Origin: Aristolochia californica
Taxonomy: Eukaryota; Streptophyta; Magnoliopsida; Piperales; Aristolochiaceae
NCBI GenBank assembly: GCA_029961685.1
Contig: JARWKL010000008.1
Location: 8,992,501 to 9,056,500 of the forward strand
Length of the DNA: 64,000 nucleotides
Direction: 5' to 3'
Under the pieces are notes generated by a model. The model searched no databases. It was not told where the DNA came from and saw only the letters and a program-made list of their open reading frames with translations. How positions within the stretch are numbered: the first letter of the stretch is position 1; the number at the start of each line of letters is the position of its first letter. Positions 33,770-44,800 of the stretch are shown in pieces. The position numbers were made by a program, and so were the translations under genes.

Positions 33770-34095
33770 CCTATTTGCAATCACACCTATAAACAACCAT
33801 ATTCATCCACATTCCCACATCCTACATTCAATCACATCCTACATTCATCCACATTCACACATCCTACATTCAATCACATCCTACATTCATCCCCATTCCC
33901 ACATCCTACATTCAATCACATCCTACATTCATCGACATTCCCACATCCTACATTCATCCACATCCCACATCCTATATTCATCCCCATTCCCACATCCTAC
34001 ATTCAATCACATCCTACATTCATCAACATTCCCACATCCTACATTCATCCACATCCCACATCCTACATTCAATCACATTCCACATCCATACTCAA
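33770..34095. repeat. Minisatellite of CATCCTACATTCA units
   Basis: About 300 bp of imperfect tandem repeats built from 'cacatcctacattcaatcacatcctacattcatccacattcc' (short unit about 12-14 bp, higher-order unit about 55 bp). It lies between the two Harbinger genes, upstream of the transposase start. Confidence 0.85.
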
Positions 34096-34248
34096 AACAC
34101 CATATTTATCTATGCAATATATAAACACAACAACATATCAAATTTAAATACAAACCATACTAATAAGTTTTGCAACGTCATAATTCAAATATCATGTCTA
34201 CTACATAATAATATTCCAAAAAAATAGTGTATTTATAACGCATTACAA

Positions 34249-35230
34249 TTAGTTTTCAAAACAAAATTTAAGCCACTCAACCCACTCTTCCACTGTCATT
34301 TCCATAAACATGACCTTCTTAGTTGGTGTATCCAACCATGAAGGAGCGCGATACTTCAATTCTGTAGGCAAGTCTGGGATTTCTCTGAGGGCGTTGACGC
34401 AACCTCTTACAATATCGTCTTTCATCATGAAATTATGAAATGTCTGAGCAAATCGATCTATTGCATAAAAAATTCGGCTATTAGTGTCGCTATCGGGCAT
34501 TTCGGTTCTCTTTCTACGACGACTTGAAGATGACGGTTTACTTCTTTCAGATTGATTACCTAGAGACTCATCCATGCTTAATAATGGTGATGGAGTATCC
34601 CTAACTATATCAACATCCGCTGGCTCATCCATCGGGACATGTTTCGATTCACGGATCACCTCATCGCCCTGATCTACAAAGGTTGAAGCTCCTGACCCTA
34701 CCGCTATTGTGTTTCCCACCACCACAGCTAATTTGTCGTACATGGGGCAGCCTTCACGTCTGTACTTCTCAGCATCTTTATGCTCCTACAAAAATAAAAC
34801 ATCATTTAGACGTCTTGGAATAGAGTTATACTAACGCAAAAAACATAAAAAATATTTTATAGTACATCATATAGTCGAGCCATACAGATTTACTGACCGT
34901 TATGTAATCAAGCCATACAAAATTACATGCAGTAACTCGTTGTGTGGTTGCATCCCAACCAAACCCACTAGTGTTGATACAACTCGTTACCGTTTGGTAT
35001 GTTTTCTTCCATGTTCTTGTTCGATTCTTCACCTGCTCAACAGTTTTTTTCATGACTGTGTCTTCATTGAACTTATTTACACAGTCCATGTATACCTCAT
35101 GCTTCCACACCCCGTTAGGCAACTTGTTCCCTAGATTGACCTGCTCGACCAAGAGATCGAGCATTTTGCTATCATCATCGGATGTCCAAATATCATATGT
35201 TCGACCACTTGGTTGTCTTCTTGTAGCCAT
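34249..35230 (-). CDS. Harbinger Myb/SANT-like DNA-binding protein, intact
   Basis: Two exons on the minus strand: 35230-34898 and 34785-34249, joined in phase (DYIT-EHKDAEKY) by donor ACG|GTCAGT and acceptor TTTTTGTAG. The N-terminus (MATRRQPSGRTYDIWTSDDD then KMLDLLVEQV) is a Myb/SANT-like trihelix domain with W residues at expected spacing (VWKHEVYMD, TRTWKKTY). A Ser-rich linker with the basic cluster SRRRKRTE follows, then a C-terminal region (FMEMTVEEWVEWLKFCFEN). No stops interrupt it. In this superfamily the Myb-like protein binds element ends and helps import the transposase. Confidence 0.85.
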
Positions 35231-35279
35231 GTATAATCTAAATCCGATACGGTCCTCACGAAAAAAACTTTATCAGACA

Positions 35280-36400
35280 ACCTTTACTCGTCACGGAAAC
35301 ACAAACCATAAAAAAAAATACCATGTGGTGGATATGTATAATACCCGAATCTCCTCACCACATGGCAAAAACATTTCATAGTACTTCAAAAATTCTCAAC
35401 AACATTCTCACACATTTCAAAATTAATTAAATTATTTTCACTAATGCATATGCACTAAACAATGAAAATACACACACATCAAATCCAAATTCACCGAAGA
35501 CCCCTGGTAGAGCCCCATATAACTTCGCAGTCACTATGAACTATACCTCGTCAGTGATGGAGGTCGGGTTTCGTTGGCTAATGGACGTCCGTGTAGGCGA
35601 CTCAACCTTGTTTGAATTGGACTAAAAACCCCTAAACACTAATTCCAGAACTTAATACCTTAAAAACCCAAAACCCTAAACCCTAACCCCCCCCCCCCCC
35701 CCCCCCTCCCCAAAACCTAAAAAACCCTAGAGCTTAAAAACACAAAACCCCCAAAATCTTAAAAACCATAAACCCCCTAAACCTTAAAAATCTTAATCCC
35801 TAAAATACCCTAAACCCTTAGCCTAAACCGTAAACCCGAAACACAAACCATAAAAAAATACCATGTGGTGGATATGTATAATACCCGAATCTCCTCACCA
35901 CATGGCAAAAACATTTCATAGAACTTCAAAAATTCTCAACAACATTCTCACACATTTCAAAATTAATTAAATTATTTTCACTAATGCATATGCACTAAAC
36001 AATGAAAACACACACACATCAAATCCAAATTCACCGAAGACCCTGGTAGAGCCCCATATAACTTCGCAGCAACTTTGAACTGTACCTCGTCAGTGATGGG
36101 GGTCGGGTTTCGTAGGCTAATGGATGCCCGTGTAGGCGACTCAACCTTGTTTGAATTGGACTAAAAACCCCTAAATACTAATTACAGAACTTAATACCTT
36201 AAAAGCCCAAAACCCTAAACCCAAACCCCACCCCCCACCCCAAAAAAAACCTAAAAAACCCTAGAGCTTAAAAACCCCCAAAACCTTAAAAACCATAAAC
36301 CCCCCTAAACCTTCAAAATTCTAATCCCTAAAATACCATAAACCCCTAGCCTAAACCCTACCCGAAACACAAACCATAAAAAAAAAAACTAAACCATCAA
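35280..36400. repeat. 540-bp tandem duplication with telomere-like CCCTAAA and a 20-C run
   Basis: The sequence from about 35296 recurs from about 35837 with an offset of 540 bp ('accatgtggtggatatgtataatacccgaatc' occurs at both), and a third partial start appears at about 36365. Each unit ends in CCCTAAA-like sequence. The first has 20 consecutive C (35687-35706); the second has a shorter C-rich tract. It lies in the 5' region of the Harbinger Myb-like gene. Confidence 0.9.
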
Positions 36401-36660
36401 ACCCTAAACCCTATCACCTACTAAACTCTAAACCCTAAACACTAATTCCAGGACTTAATACATTAAAAGCCCTAAACCCTAAACCCTAAACCCTACACCC
36501 TAATTCCAAACCCTAAACCCAAAAAACCTTATAGCTTAAAAACCCTAAACCCCCTAAACCTTAAAAACCCTAATCCCTAAAATACCCTTAACCATAAACC
36601 CTAATTACGCACTAAACTCTAAACCCTAATTTAGACTATAAACCGTAACCCTAAATCCCA
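36401..36660. repeat. Degenerate interstitial telomere-like repeat array
   Basis: Dense copies of CCCTAAA and variants (AAACCCTAAACCCTAAACCC around 36420-36500) continue the C-rich parts of the duplication. The plant telomere unit is TTTAGGG. The array is imperfect and internal to the transposon. Confidence 0.85.
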
Positions 36661-36719
36661 AAATAATGCACAAATAACCCCCAATTACGCACTGAAAATA
36701 AATTTAAATCAAATAAAAC

Positions 36720-37196
36720 ACTAATTTAATGAAACAAATTAGGGTTTAGGCATACCTTCTGAAATTTGGGGAAATCCGAAGCCGAAGGGTGAAATCGATG
36801 CCTAATCGAAGTAGATATTAAGCAATCGATGCCCAAATGTCCAAAATCGAAGAAAATCGAAATGGAAATGGGAAAATCGAACGAAATCAGAAGGTATTTT
36901 CGGGGGAAAGGAGACTTGCCAGAGAGAGAAGGGAGTGGGAGGCCGAAAGGGAGAAGAGAGGGAGAAGACAAAGAAGAAAGGGAGGTCGGGAGGGAATACA
37001 AAGAGAAATGCGAGAGAAATCGAGTCCGAGAGAAGAGAGGGAGTCACGGAGACGAGAGAGGGGGTGCGAGAGAGAGGGCGAAGCCGATAGAAGACCGAGA
37101 GTTGAGGCCGGAGACGAGAGGGAACTGAGATGGTGGCCGGAGATGAAAGACGAGATCGATGTCGGGTATGCGGTTGAAGATCATTTCGTCCTTCAA
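36720..37196 (-). other. Probable 5'-UTR exon of the Harbinger genes
   Basis: Minus-strand sequence rich in C and T on this strand and GA on the other. Open frames here are low-complexity and I do not call them genes. The lower end has a donor-like site (CAGAAG|GTATGCC at about 36754), as expected for a non-coding first exon spliced across the telomere-like block to the Myb-like ORF. The promoter would lie in the terminal arm. Confidence 0.4.
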
Positions 37197-37315
37197 GTTG
37201 ACTAACCCCCCCTAACACCAAGTGTGAAGATGATCTTCATGTACGTGACTGACATGATCTTCATGTTGGACATGAACTTGATCTTCATGTATCCATCTGG
37301 GGGACTAACCCCCCC

Positions 37316-38560
37316 AAATGATTCAACTTGGTATGGACATTGATTATTATCCGGAAGTATTGGAATGCTTATTATCATCTTCATCGCATGCTATCTATTC
37401 AAATCTCCTATTGTATATTCAATTCGTTGATTTTTCTATACTTCTGGGCATCCTAGTGCAAATCCTCCAACTAGATGGATCAAGTCTTCTTGCATCTCAC
37501 CATTGATTACTCACATGCTGAAAGTTTTAGAAGAGAACCTGGGGGGTAGCCTAAGATACATTCAAAACTCAATTCCATTGCCTGATGTGCTACAACTTTT
37601 TAAAAGAAGTGGAGACCATGGAGAGCTAATCCTATTGTATCTCTTGTGACGCGTAAATTGACTCAAAAATCCAAGTTTGACTATACTAGGGTGAGTAAAG
37701 ATAATTTACTCAAAAATAACAAAAATAATATTTTTCAATTATGGGTTTGGGTTGACTGCATTTGGTCCAAATAAAAATAACTAGTTCAGTTCTATTCATG
37801 AATTGTTCATTGCTATTAAAATTATTACTTTTGATGTTTTAGGGAAGTTTGTTTGAGATGATTTGGTCTGACATCTCCTCTCTAGTGTTGGTTTTTTTGT
37901 CTGCATCGATTGCATAGCTTCTACATCGTGATCTCTGAAAATTTAGCTCACCCCCCAAAAACTCCCTTGAGGTCATACTTGGTACAATTTGCTTTTTAAG
38001 TTTTATGTTTTCTACCACGACAACCCGCCTAGAATGTGTTCGAAAAAAGGACACACTCATTATTTGTATGATTTGATAAGAAGCTCCTTATTATTTTCTT
38101 TAAATTTAGAAGCTTGATTGTGAAGTAGTGTTGCATAGCTACCTCCTTTTTTTTTAAGTTTCTTGAGTCATTTTTGGAACTTTGAGTGTTGCATTGTTAC
38201 CTCTTTCCACTTGATAGTATAAATACTCTCTAGTATTTATTTAATTTATCATCGTTAATTTTTTCATCACTTTTGAGCAATGCCTATAGACCTACTACCT
38301 GTAAAATATATGAGTACATGCAACACCTAGTGGAATCAAGTTTTTCTATTCACCTAGGTGATGATCTTTTTGGAGCTATCCTTAAAAGTGAGTAGTCTTT
38401 TTTTTATACCTGAAATTAGACATTTTTTATTCCTTTGAAATTGAGTAGAGTTTTGTTTAGACTATGACCATTTTGAGTGGTATATGGAGTATTATTGTTC
38501 TACCTGGAGTCATTTTCTCCCCCCATATTTTTGTCCAAATTGGGTCTCTATGTCATTTTT
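37316..38560. other. No recognisable gene; probable retrotransposon debris
   Basis: AT-rich sequence with only short open frames that show no family motifs I recognise (for example minus 38060-37839). It ends near a plus-strand polypurine-tract-like site CCAACTTGAGGGAGAG (38566-38581), so its right part probably belonged to a Copia element. Confidence 0.35.
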
Positions 38561-39730
38561 ATCCCCAACTTGAGGGAGAGAAGTATAAGAAGAAATACAA
38601 TGAAAGATGTATTTTATTTTATTTGACTAGAATAGTCAAGTAAGAGGGTAAAAAAAAAAATGAAGATTATGTATCTCTGAAGAATTTTTTCAGACAAAGG
38701 ATATTGAAGACCAAAATTGTTTTTCCTTAAAAGTTGAAGTTACAAACCCCAACTTGAGGGGTGAGTTGCAAAACATTTATTGAAGAGTCTGACAGGAATC
38801 TCATAGGAATATCTTAGTTAAAAAGGTGTTTTATTTATTTTAGTTCTCTTTAATCATTGTTTAGTTTGATTATAATTAGGAGTACGAGCGTAACTCAGAT
38901 TGGGGTAGTTTAATTTCATTATGATTCTATATATTTCCTCTATTATAAATAGAGGCCTGGAGTACTCAAATTAAAACAAGTCAAAAAATTATTTCTCTTT
39001 TCTAGAAATCTAATTATATGCTTCAACCATCGGCTTTTGTGGTTGAAGGGGAGAAATTTTGTAGGCTAAACAAATCAAATTATGGGCTTTAGAAATCAGC
39101 ATGGGTATGGTTTGATAAATTCAGCAATGTGGTAATTTCAAAAGGTGAGAGATGAATCACTCAGTTGTTAAATGTATTTGTAATTTTACGGTCCTCATGG
39201 CTATTTATGTCGATAACATAACTATCAATGGAAGTGATAAGAGTGGTATTCATGATATCAAGGAAGGGTTTGGTAAAGTCTTTCAAACAAAGATTTGGAC
39301 CTATTGAAGTATTTTCTTGGTGTAGAGGTATTATAGTCTTAACATGGCATTATCTTACCCCAGACAAAGTGGACACTCGATTAACTTGAAGAAACTTGAA
39401 TGTTGGATTGTTGGCCTCTTAATACTCCAATGGATCCAAATGTGAAACACTGTGTAGGGTCTGGTGAGAAGGTAGATGTTGGAAAGTTCCAAAGATTGAT
39501 GTGAAAGCTAATCTACTTGAAAGTTACTGGACCAGATATTTCATTTGATGTAAGTGTCATTAGCTGGTTTATACATAAACCTCAATGATCTAATTGGTAA
39601 TCACTTGAACGAATTTTGAGGTATATGAAGAAGAGCGCAGGTCAAGGACTACTGTACAAGAATCATCTAAACATCAAAATTGAAGGGTTTGTATATGTAG
39701 ATTAGGCATATCAGATTATAGGGTTTAATC
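38561..39730 (+). mobile_element. Plus-strand Copia debris: polypurine tracts, LTR remnant, RT
   Basis: Two polypurine-like sites (CCAACTTGAGGGAGAG near 38566 and CCAACTTGAGGGGTGAG near 38751) are followed by LTR-like sequence. That at about 38767-39012 shares the 'cctctattataaatagaggcc' core with the LTR at 41786-42099. From about 39045 broken plus-strand frames encode GRLNKSNYGL-like and then MAIYVDNITINGSDKSGIHD (39199-39260), the Copia RT block around YVDD. It ends near 39700. All frames contain stops. Confidence 0.55.
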
Positions 39731-39733
39731 CAT

Positions 39734-41700
39734 TGTAGTGGTTAGTGGTAAGAGCAAAAGGGATGAAGAGAAGAATAAGAAGAGAGAAACAAAAGAGGAG
39801 ATGTAGCCAAGTGTAGAGATACAGGAGGTGTTGGAGGAGAAAGCGAGAACTTGAGAGTTGATAGAGAGCTTCCCACTTAGGGTCCTAGTTGGGTTAGCTC
39901 CTCTCACTTCAATTTATATTATAAGGTCTTGAAGAAATTACAAGAGTTCCCATTGGCCACTTAAAGAGAAAAATAAACAAGAATAAAGATAAGAACTTAA
40001 ATGCATCATATTCTCTCAACACTTCCCCTCAAACTGGTGTTACAGTGACATCAAGCACCCTAAGCTTGGAACATGAATGTCAATGGACCTTCTGCGACTA
40101 TTTTGGTGAGAAGGTCTGCAAGTTGATTCTAGGAAGGAATGTAATGCATACTAATAGCTCTAGTCTTACACTTTTCATTAATAAAATGATAATGAATTTC
40201 AATATGTTTTGTCCTTCCATGAAAGATTGGATTTACAATAATTTGAATGACTACTTGGTTGTCACAATGAAGTTGCATACGAGTTTCTTCTGAAAGACCA
40301 ACCTCTACAAGTAAATATTGAAGGCACAATATCTCATTGATTGCTTACGCCATAGCCCTATATTATGCCACTGAATTGGACCGTGCTATAATACTTTGTT
40401 TCTTACTGTGTCAAGTCACCAGGTTTCCATTAACCATTATACAAACACAAAAAATAGATTTCCTATCATCAGGAGAACCTGCCCAGTCTGCATAAGCAAA
40501 TCCTTCAACCTTAAAATTCCCATGATTCTTATATAGTAATCCTTTCCCCAGCTTCTTTTTTGAATATCTCAATATCCTTTCAAGAGCTTGCCAATGAGAG
40601 AGTTGAGGTCTACGCATGAATTGCCTAATAACACTCACAACGAAAGAAATATTTGGTCTAGTAACTGTTAAATAAATCAAATTACCAACCAGCCTTCGAA
40701 ACTTGCCAACAACAACAACATTTTCACATTCTTCATACAATTTGACATTTGGATCCATGTGAGTATCAAGAGGCCTACAACCAAGCATTCATGTATCTTC
40801 AAGTAAGTCTAACGCATACTTCCTTTAAGATGAAACAATTCCAGGTTGAGATTGTAGCACATCAATTCCAAGAAAATATTTCAAGAATCCAGGATCTTTT
40901 GTTAAAAAACTTTGGACAACCCTTCATTTAGCTGGTGAATACCCCTTTCATCTCTCCCAATGAGAATGATATCATCCAAAAAAATAACCAAAATAATAGC
41001 ACCTTGATTAGTATTTTAACAAACATTAAACGGTCCACTTCACACCTCTTAAAATCAAAGTCACACACAACTTTACTAAAATTGTCAAACCATACTTGAG
41101 GAGATTGCTTGAGGCCATAAATTGATTTGTTAAGTTTACATACCTTCTCCCCCTCAACCAAAAAACCATTTTGCTAAAGCATGTAGACTTCTTCATGGAA
41201 TTTACCATTAAGGAAGATATTTTTTACATCCAGTTGATGAGGAGACGGATTAGAATTTACGGCAAGAGAGATGTGAAGTCTTACAGAGTCAAGTTTGGCA
41301 ATCAGAGAAAATGTATTTTCATAGCCAATGCCATAGGTTTGAGTAAACCTTTTAGCAACTACTTGAGCTTTCAACATAGCAACATGCCCATCTAGATTGG
41401 GCTTTACTATAAACACCCATTGACATACCACAACTTTTTTTGCCAAGTAGTAATGAAGTAGAGTCCCATGTTTGATTACTATACATGGTAGCCATTTATT
41501 TCTCTATGGCAACTCTCCATCCATGGAAACAAATAAAGAATACAAGGCAACAATAAAAGAACAACACTCTGTGCATAGTAGGTGAGTGAATATAATATGA
41601 GAAATAGGATGAGGGGTGGAAGCTTGTTGAGGAACATAAGAACGGGGTTCCTTATGGATAGCTAAAGTTTTTGCATCTTTGAAGAATTGCATTTGTGAAG
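39734..41700 (-). mobile_element. Copia fragment (minus) with 3' LTR, RNase H and RT
   Basis: A 3' LTR (39734-40021; starts TGTAGTGG, ends CTCTCAACA) is followed by a minus-strand polypurine tract (complement of CTTCCCCTCAAACTGG at 40022). Next come RNase H (FHGRTKHIEIHYHFINEK and MLGCRPLDTHMDPNVKLYEE through YADWAGSPDDRKSI) and RT (VCKLNKSIYGLKQSPQVWFD; PHQLDVKNIFLNGKFHEEVY). It ends near 41700 without integrase, gag or 5' LTR. Stop codons and frameshifts separate the pieces. Confidence 0.75.
40411..41446 (-). pseudogene. Copia RT and RNase H pieces
   Basis: Within the minus fragment the pieces are: RT start (41446-41174, MAKKVVVCQWVFIVKPNLDG then YENTFSLIAKLDSVRLHISL), RT middle (41161-40928), and the connection plus RNase H start (40788-40411, LTVTRPNISFVVSVIRQFMR and EGFAYADWAGSPDDRKS). 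The YVDD block is destroyed: the frame shows LLFWLFFWMISFSLG where ILVIFLDDIIL would be expected. Confidence 0.7.
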
Positions 41701-41785
41701 AATTTTATTTTCAGCCAAAGAAAATTGTAGACCAAGAATCCTTTTCATTGCAAACAAAAGTTATAAACTCCAATTTGAGGGGTTT

Positions 41786-42099
41786 TGTCAAAAATCAGAT
41801 ATGGGAGAGTCTCACATGACTCTCACAAAAATAAGTCATGTAGAGCAGAATTATTATTGAAGAAGGTCTCACAGAAGAGTCTCAATTTAAAGGTGTCTTA
41901 GTTATGTTAGTCTTCTATTTATGTTCAGTTGTTTAATTGTTCTAGGATTTATCTTTAAGTGTGTAACTTTGGCTGTAATTGGGACAAGGGTAGTTTAATT
42001 GTAATTGGCTTCTACTTGTTTCCTTTATTATAAATAGAAGCTCATGTACTGAAATTACATCAAGTTCATGAATTTTTTCTCTTTTCTAGAAATTCAACA
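41786..42099 (+). repeat. Copia LTR (plus), same family as the solo LTRs
   Basis: The LTR starts TGTCAAAAATC after the purine run TTTGAGGGG and ends GAAATTCAACA. It contains the 'tagaagctcatgtactg' and 'gtagtttaattgtaattgg' blocks that match, in reverse, the LTRs at 16947-17290, 42387-42725 and 58755-59069. Sequence just upstream (41690-41785) resembles 38680-38765, so it is a 3' end of a plus-strand Copia element. Confidence 0.7.
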
Positions 42100-42381
42100 T
42101 CGAGTCAAATAACCTATCTCATTACTTGAAACAAGATATGCCTAATTCAACCTAAGTTCTTGCATGATACAAGGTCAAATCACATTGATCTCACAACCTG
42201 AAGTGCCTAAATCCAAAACCAAGTAGATTTGATGATCCATAAAACATGATTTTTCTATCACTCCCTTGAAATTATACAAATAATTATTATAATATTAAGT
42301 TTTTAGATAATTTCCTAATAGTTCATTGATAAGTTTTTAATTAAGGATTTTTCGAAAACCTATAATATCAAAAGGCATTTC

Positions 42382-42730
42382 CAACTTGTTGAATTTCTAG
42401 ACAAGATCAATACTTTACTAACTTGATGTAATTTGAGTACAATGAGCCTCTATTTATAATAGAGGAAACAAGTGAAATCCAATTACAATTAAACTACCTT
42501 TGTCCCAATTACAACCAAAGTTAAACACTACAAGACGAGTCCTAAAATAATCAAACAACTGAATATAAATAGAAGACTAACATAACTAAAACATATTTAA
42601 TTGAGACTCTTTTGAGAGACCTCCTTCCATGAGACTCTTCTTAGACTCCACTATATTAATTCTGGTTCTGTGAGACCTCTTGTTGTGAGAGTCATGTAAG
42701 ACTCTTCCATATTTCCTCTTTAACACAACT
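42382..42730 (-). mobile_element. Solo Copia LTR (minus) with 5-bp TSD CAACT
   Basis: The LTR spans 42387-42725 (TGTTGAATTTC ... TTTAACA), flanked by CAACT at 42382-42386 and 42726-42730. It belongs to the same family as 16947-17290. It lies 287 bp from a related LTR in the opposite orientation (41786-42099), giving a long inverted-repeat arrangement upstream of gene B. Confidence 0.88.
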
Positions 42731-44560
42731 TTTCTTAGGATATACAATTCTAATAAGGGTTTCACACTTTTAGAGTGTTGAAAAGGGTAGAAAATGGATT
42801 AGATTGATTTGAAATCCAAACTGCCCCTGATTGCATAACTTTCTAGGATAAAATTGTTGGTCCTCATTTAGAATGGATCAATATGCTGTTATGTCACAAA
42901 CAAAATCCAACCCAATCCACAGATTAAAATGGATGAGATTGAATCTAAATAAATTACCTATATTTAATATATTGATAATTAATATCATATATCCAAGGTA
43001 ACTAAAGTTTAGCTCTTTGGCATAACACTTTTCTTTTTAAGCTCTAAGTCATCTAATCATCAAACAATTTCACAATTCGTGCTATCCTCAAGTGAACATG
43101 TGACACCAAGTTCACAACCTAGTAATTGAAATACAAGTTACAAATATTGTTAGTAAGATGAATTCTCAAGTATAGGGACACTTTAATATCAAAGAAACAA
43201 ATGTTTTTTTTTTTTTTTTTTTGTGTTTGTGTTTGTAAGTGTTTGCAGTGGTGTTTATGGTGGAACAACACAAACCATTTGAGTAATCATCATATTCAAG
43301 AGGTGTAAAAAGAGGAAGCACAGTGAGGGTGGGTAGTCCACCTTTATGTCCTTATTGAATAAAAATAATGAGACAAATCAGTTGATAAACCGTCGCCTAT
43401 TACATCCAATTTGAAAAAATAAATCATAAAAAAATTATTCTAAACGTAGTATGATTGCTCTGATCTACACATGATCCAATTTACATGAAAACAAATCAAA
43501 CATGGATCTTGAAGTTACCCAATATGATCCAACATCCATGAATGAAAAATAATTTAATAAACCTATCTGATTCAATCCAGAATAGTATGTGGGTCTAGAT
43601 CATGTGATAGTTCTGATAATTTAATAAACCAATCAATGATAGTTCTGATGTAGATCATGTGGTACCAAGACCATTTCTAGGTCTACTATAGACCAAACTT
43701 AGGTGACCTTTTTGACATGTGGCCGATATCACTCAAAATGAAAAATGGTTTACATATTCTCTAAGAGGTCTTTGCATAGGTATGGGTCAACCCTAATTCA
43801 AAGTTTATGTAACGTCCCTTATTTTCAAACATGCAATACAAATTATAATTATTTTCAAACATGCAATACAAATTATAACATATTGGGTCCTAGTATTGTA
43901 TTGAACAATTAAACTAGGACATGTTGGGTTATAGTATTAAATTTGAACTCTAACCCAATTAATAATAAGATGAGACAAATAAACTCAAAGCCAACCTATT
44001 TATCACTCGTGGGTTTCAAATTAATTAGTCAAGTTCAAGTAACGTTATAAAGTTGGGTAAATTGTGCAACACTTGGTAGAAGTGGGATCTCTAACCTCTC
44101 TAGTTCAAGAAATCCTTTGACCTAACGAAGCGCCTGGCCGGCTGGCCGCACTTGGAGGGGGAGATTTGTCGGATTTAGATGAGTCCGAGAGGCTATGGAT
44201 TACGAAAATTACGTCCACGTCCTCAAATCTAGTTAATTTGCTGGTCTGGAAGCAAACGGGGACTAATTAAGTCACTAAAGTCAACACCAGCCGTACCAAA
44301 GCGGCGATATAGGAGGGGCAAGCATCATGAGTAAATTCTTGTTGGCACGTGGCTCGCCCTCATTCTTGTCGTCAGTTGATGAAATCTGTGTACGGACACC
44401 TTGCCTGAACGTTTTGTGAGTTGAGATTTTCATTTGGTTCTTTCTTTCCATTTTCATGTCGGCCTTTTTCAGGTTATTTGCGAATGTAATTACGTTAATG
44501 AAACTGAAACGACTGTAGTAGCTGTAGTAGTAATGATACGTTATCATTTCGAAATAAATT
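42731..44560. other. Intergenic region upstream of gene B
   Basis: No gene is visible. It contains a T-run of about 20 at 43205-43223. A tandem 31-bp duplication ('ttattttcaaacatgcaatacaaattataa') lies at about 43829-43890. A GC-rich patch (GCCTGGCCGGCTGGCCGC) lies near 44131. Confidence 0.5.
44346..44353 (+). promoter_or_regulatory. G-box / ABRE-like element upstream of gene B
   Basis: CACGTGGC lies about 350 bp upstream of the gene B start codon. This is the core of G-box and ABA-response elements bound by bZIP and bHLH factors. Whether it works here is inference. No convincing TATA box was found. Confidence 0.4.
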
Positions 44561-44695
44561 CGTAAAAATTTGTCGATTCGTCTCTCATCTCTAAATGCTT
44601 CTCTCTATCCGCCGGAGCAGAAATTCAAGAACGGAATAAATCGGTGGCGTATTTCAGGTTAGAGGAAATTTGTTTTGGAGAAAGGGAAGAACAAA

Positions 44696-44800
44696 ATGGG
44701 TTTGATCACGGGGTTGATTTTGGGGGTATTGGTTGGGATCGCTCTCATGGCTGGATGGCGCGAAATGATGAAGTCTCGAGCAAGGAAGCGGGTGGCTAAG
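44696..44800 (+). CDS. NTMC2T4: Gene B exon 1: NTMC2T4/synaptotagmin-7-like, membrane anchor
   Basis: The ATG at 44696 opens 35 codons, starting MGLITGLILGVLVGIALMAG, and ends at donor AAG|GTACTC. The first 20 residues form the N-terminal membrane anchor typical of plant synaptotagmins, followed by a basic stretch (KSRARKRVAK). These proteins are anchored in the ER and tether it to the plasma membrane. The closest family I recognise is Arabidopsis At3g61050 (CLB1/NTMC2T4, also called SYT7), whose N-terminus has the same form. An upstream in-frame ATG (44675) gives MEKGKNK; I prefer 44696 because family members begin MGL. Confidence 0.85.

Larger units (their letters stand above)
31559..37315 (-). 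mobile_element. PIF/Harbinger transposon with transposase and Myb-like gene
   Basis: The element has double terminal arms. The inner inverted repeat GGGGGGGTTAGTCAAC is perfect at 31694-31709 and 37197-37212. An outer GGGGGGTTAGTC lies at 31559 with inverse ACTAACCCCCCC ending at 37315. It carries a DDE transposase (33743-32355) and a Myb/SANT-like protein (35230-34249), the two-gene set of autonomous PIF/Harbinger elements. Both genes are on the minus strand. TSDs are not clean: the inner ends are followed by TTA and TAA, which continue an inverted repeat rather than a direct one. It sits just upstream of gene A. Confidence 0.85.

Noticed and set aside
33770..34095. CRISPR-like regular repeats
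   Set aside because: Repeats are contiguous and imperfect without unique spacers, in a plant transposon; this is a minisatellite.
36726..37221. Several overlapping ORFs rich in Arg/Glu (plus) or Ser/Pro/Phe (minus)
   Set aside because: GA/CT-rich terminal region of the Harbinger element; no domain and no conserved motif.
44675..44695. Upstream in-frame ATG of gene B (start MEKGKNK)
   Set aside because: Family members start MGL followed directly by the membrane anchor, so 44696 is the likelier start; usage of the upstream ATG cannot be excluded.
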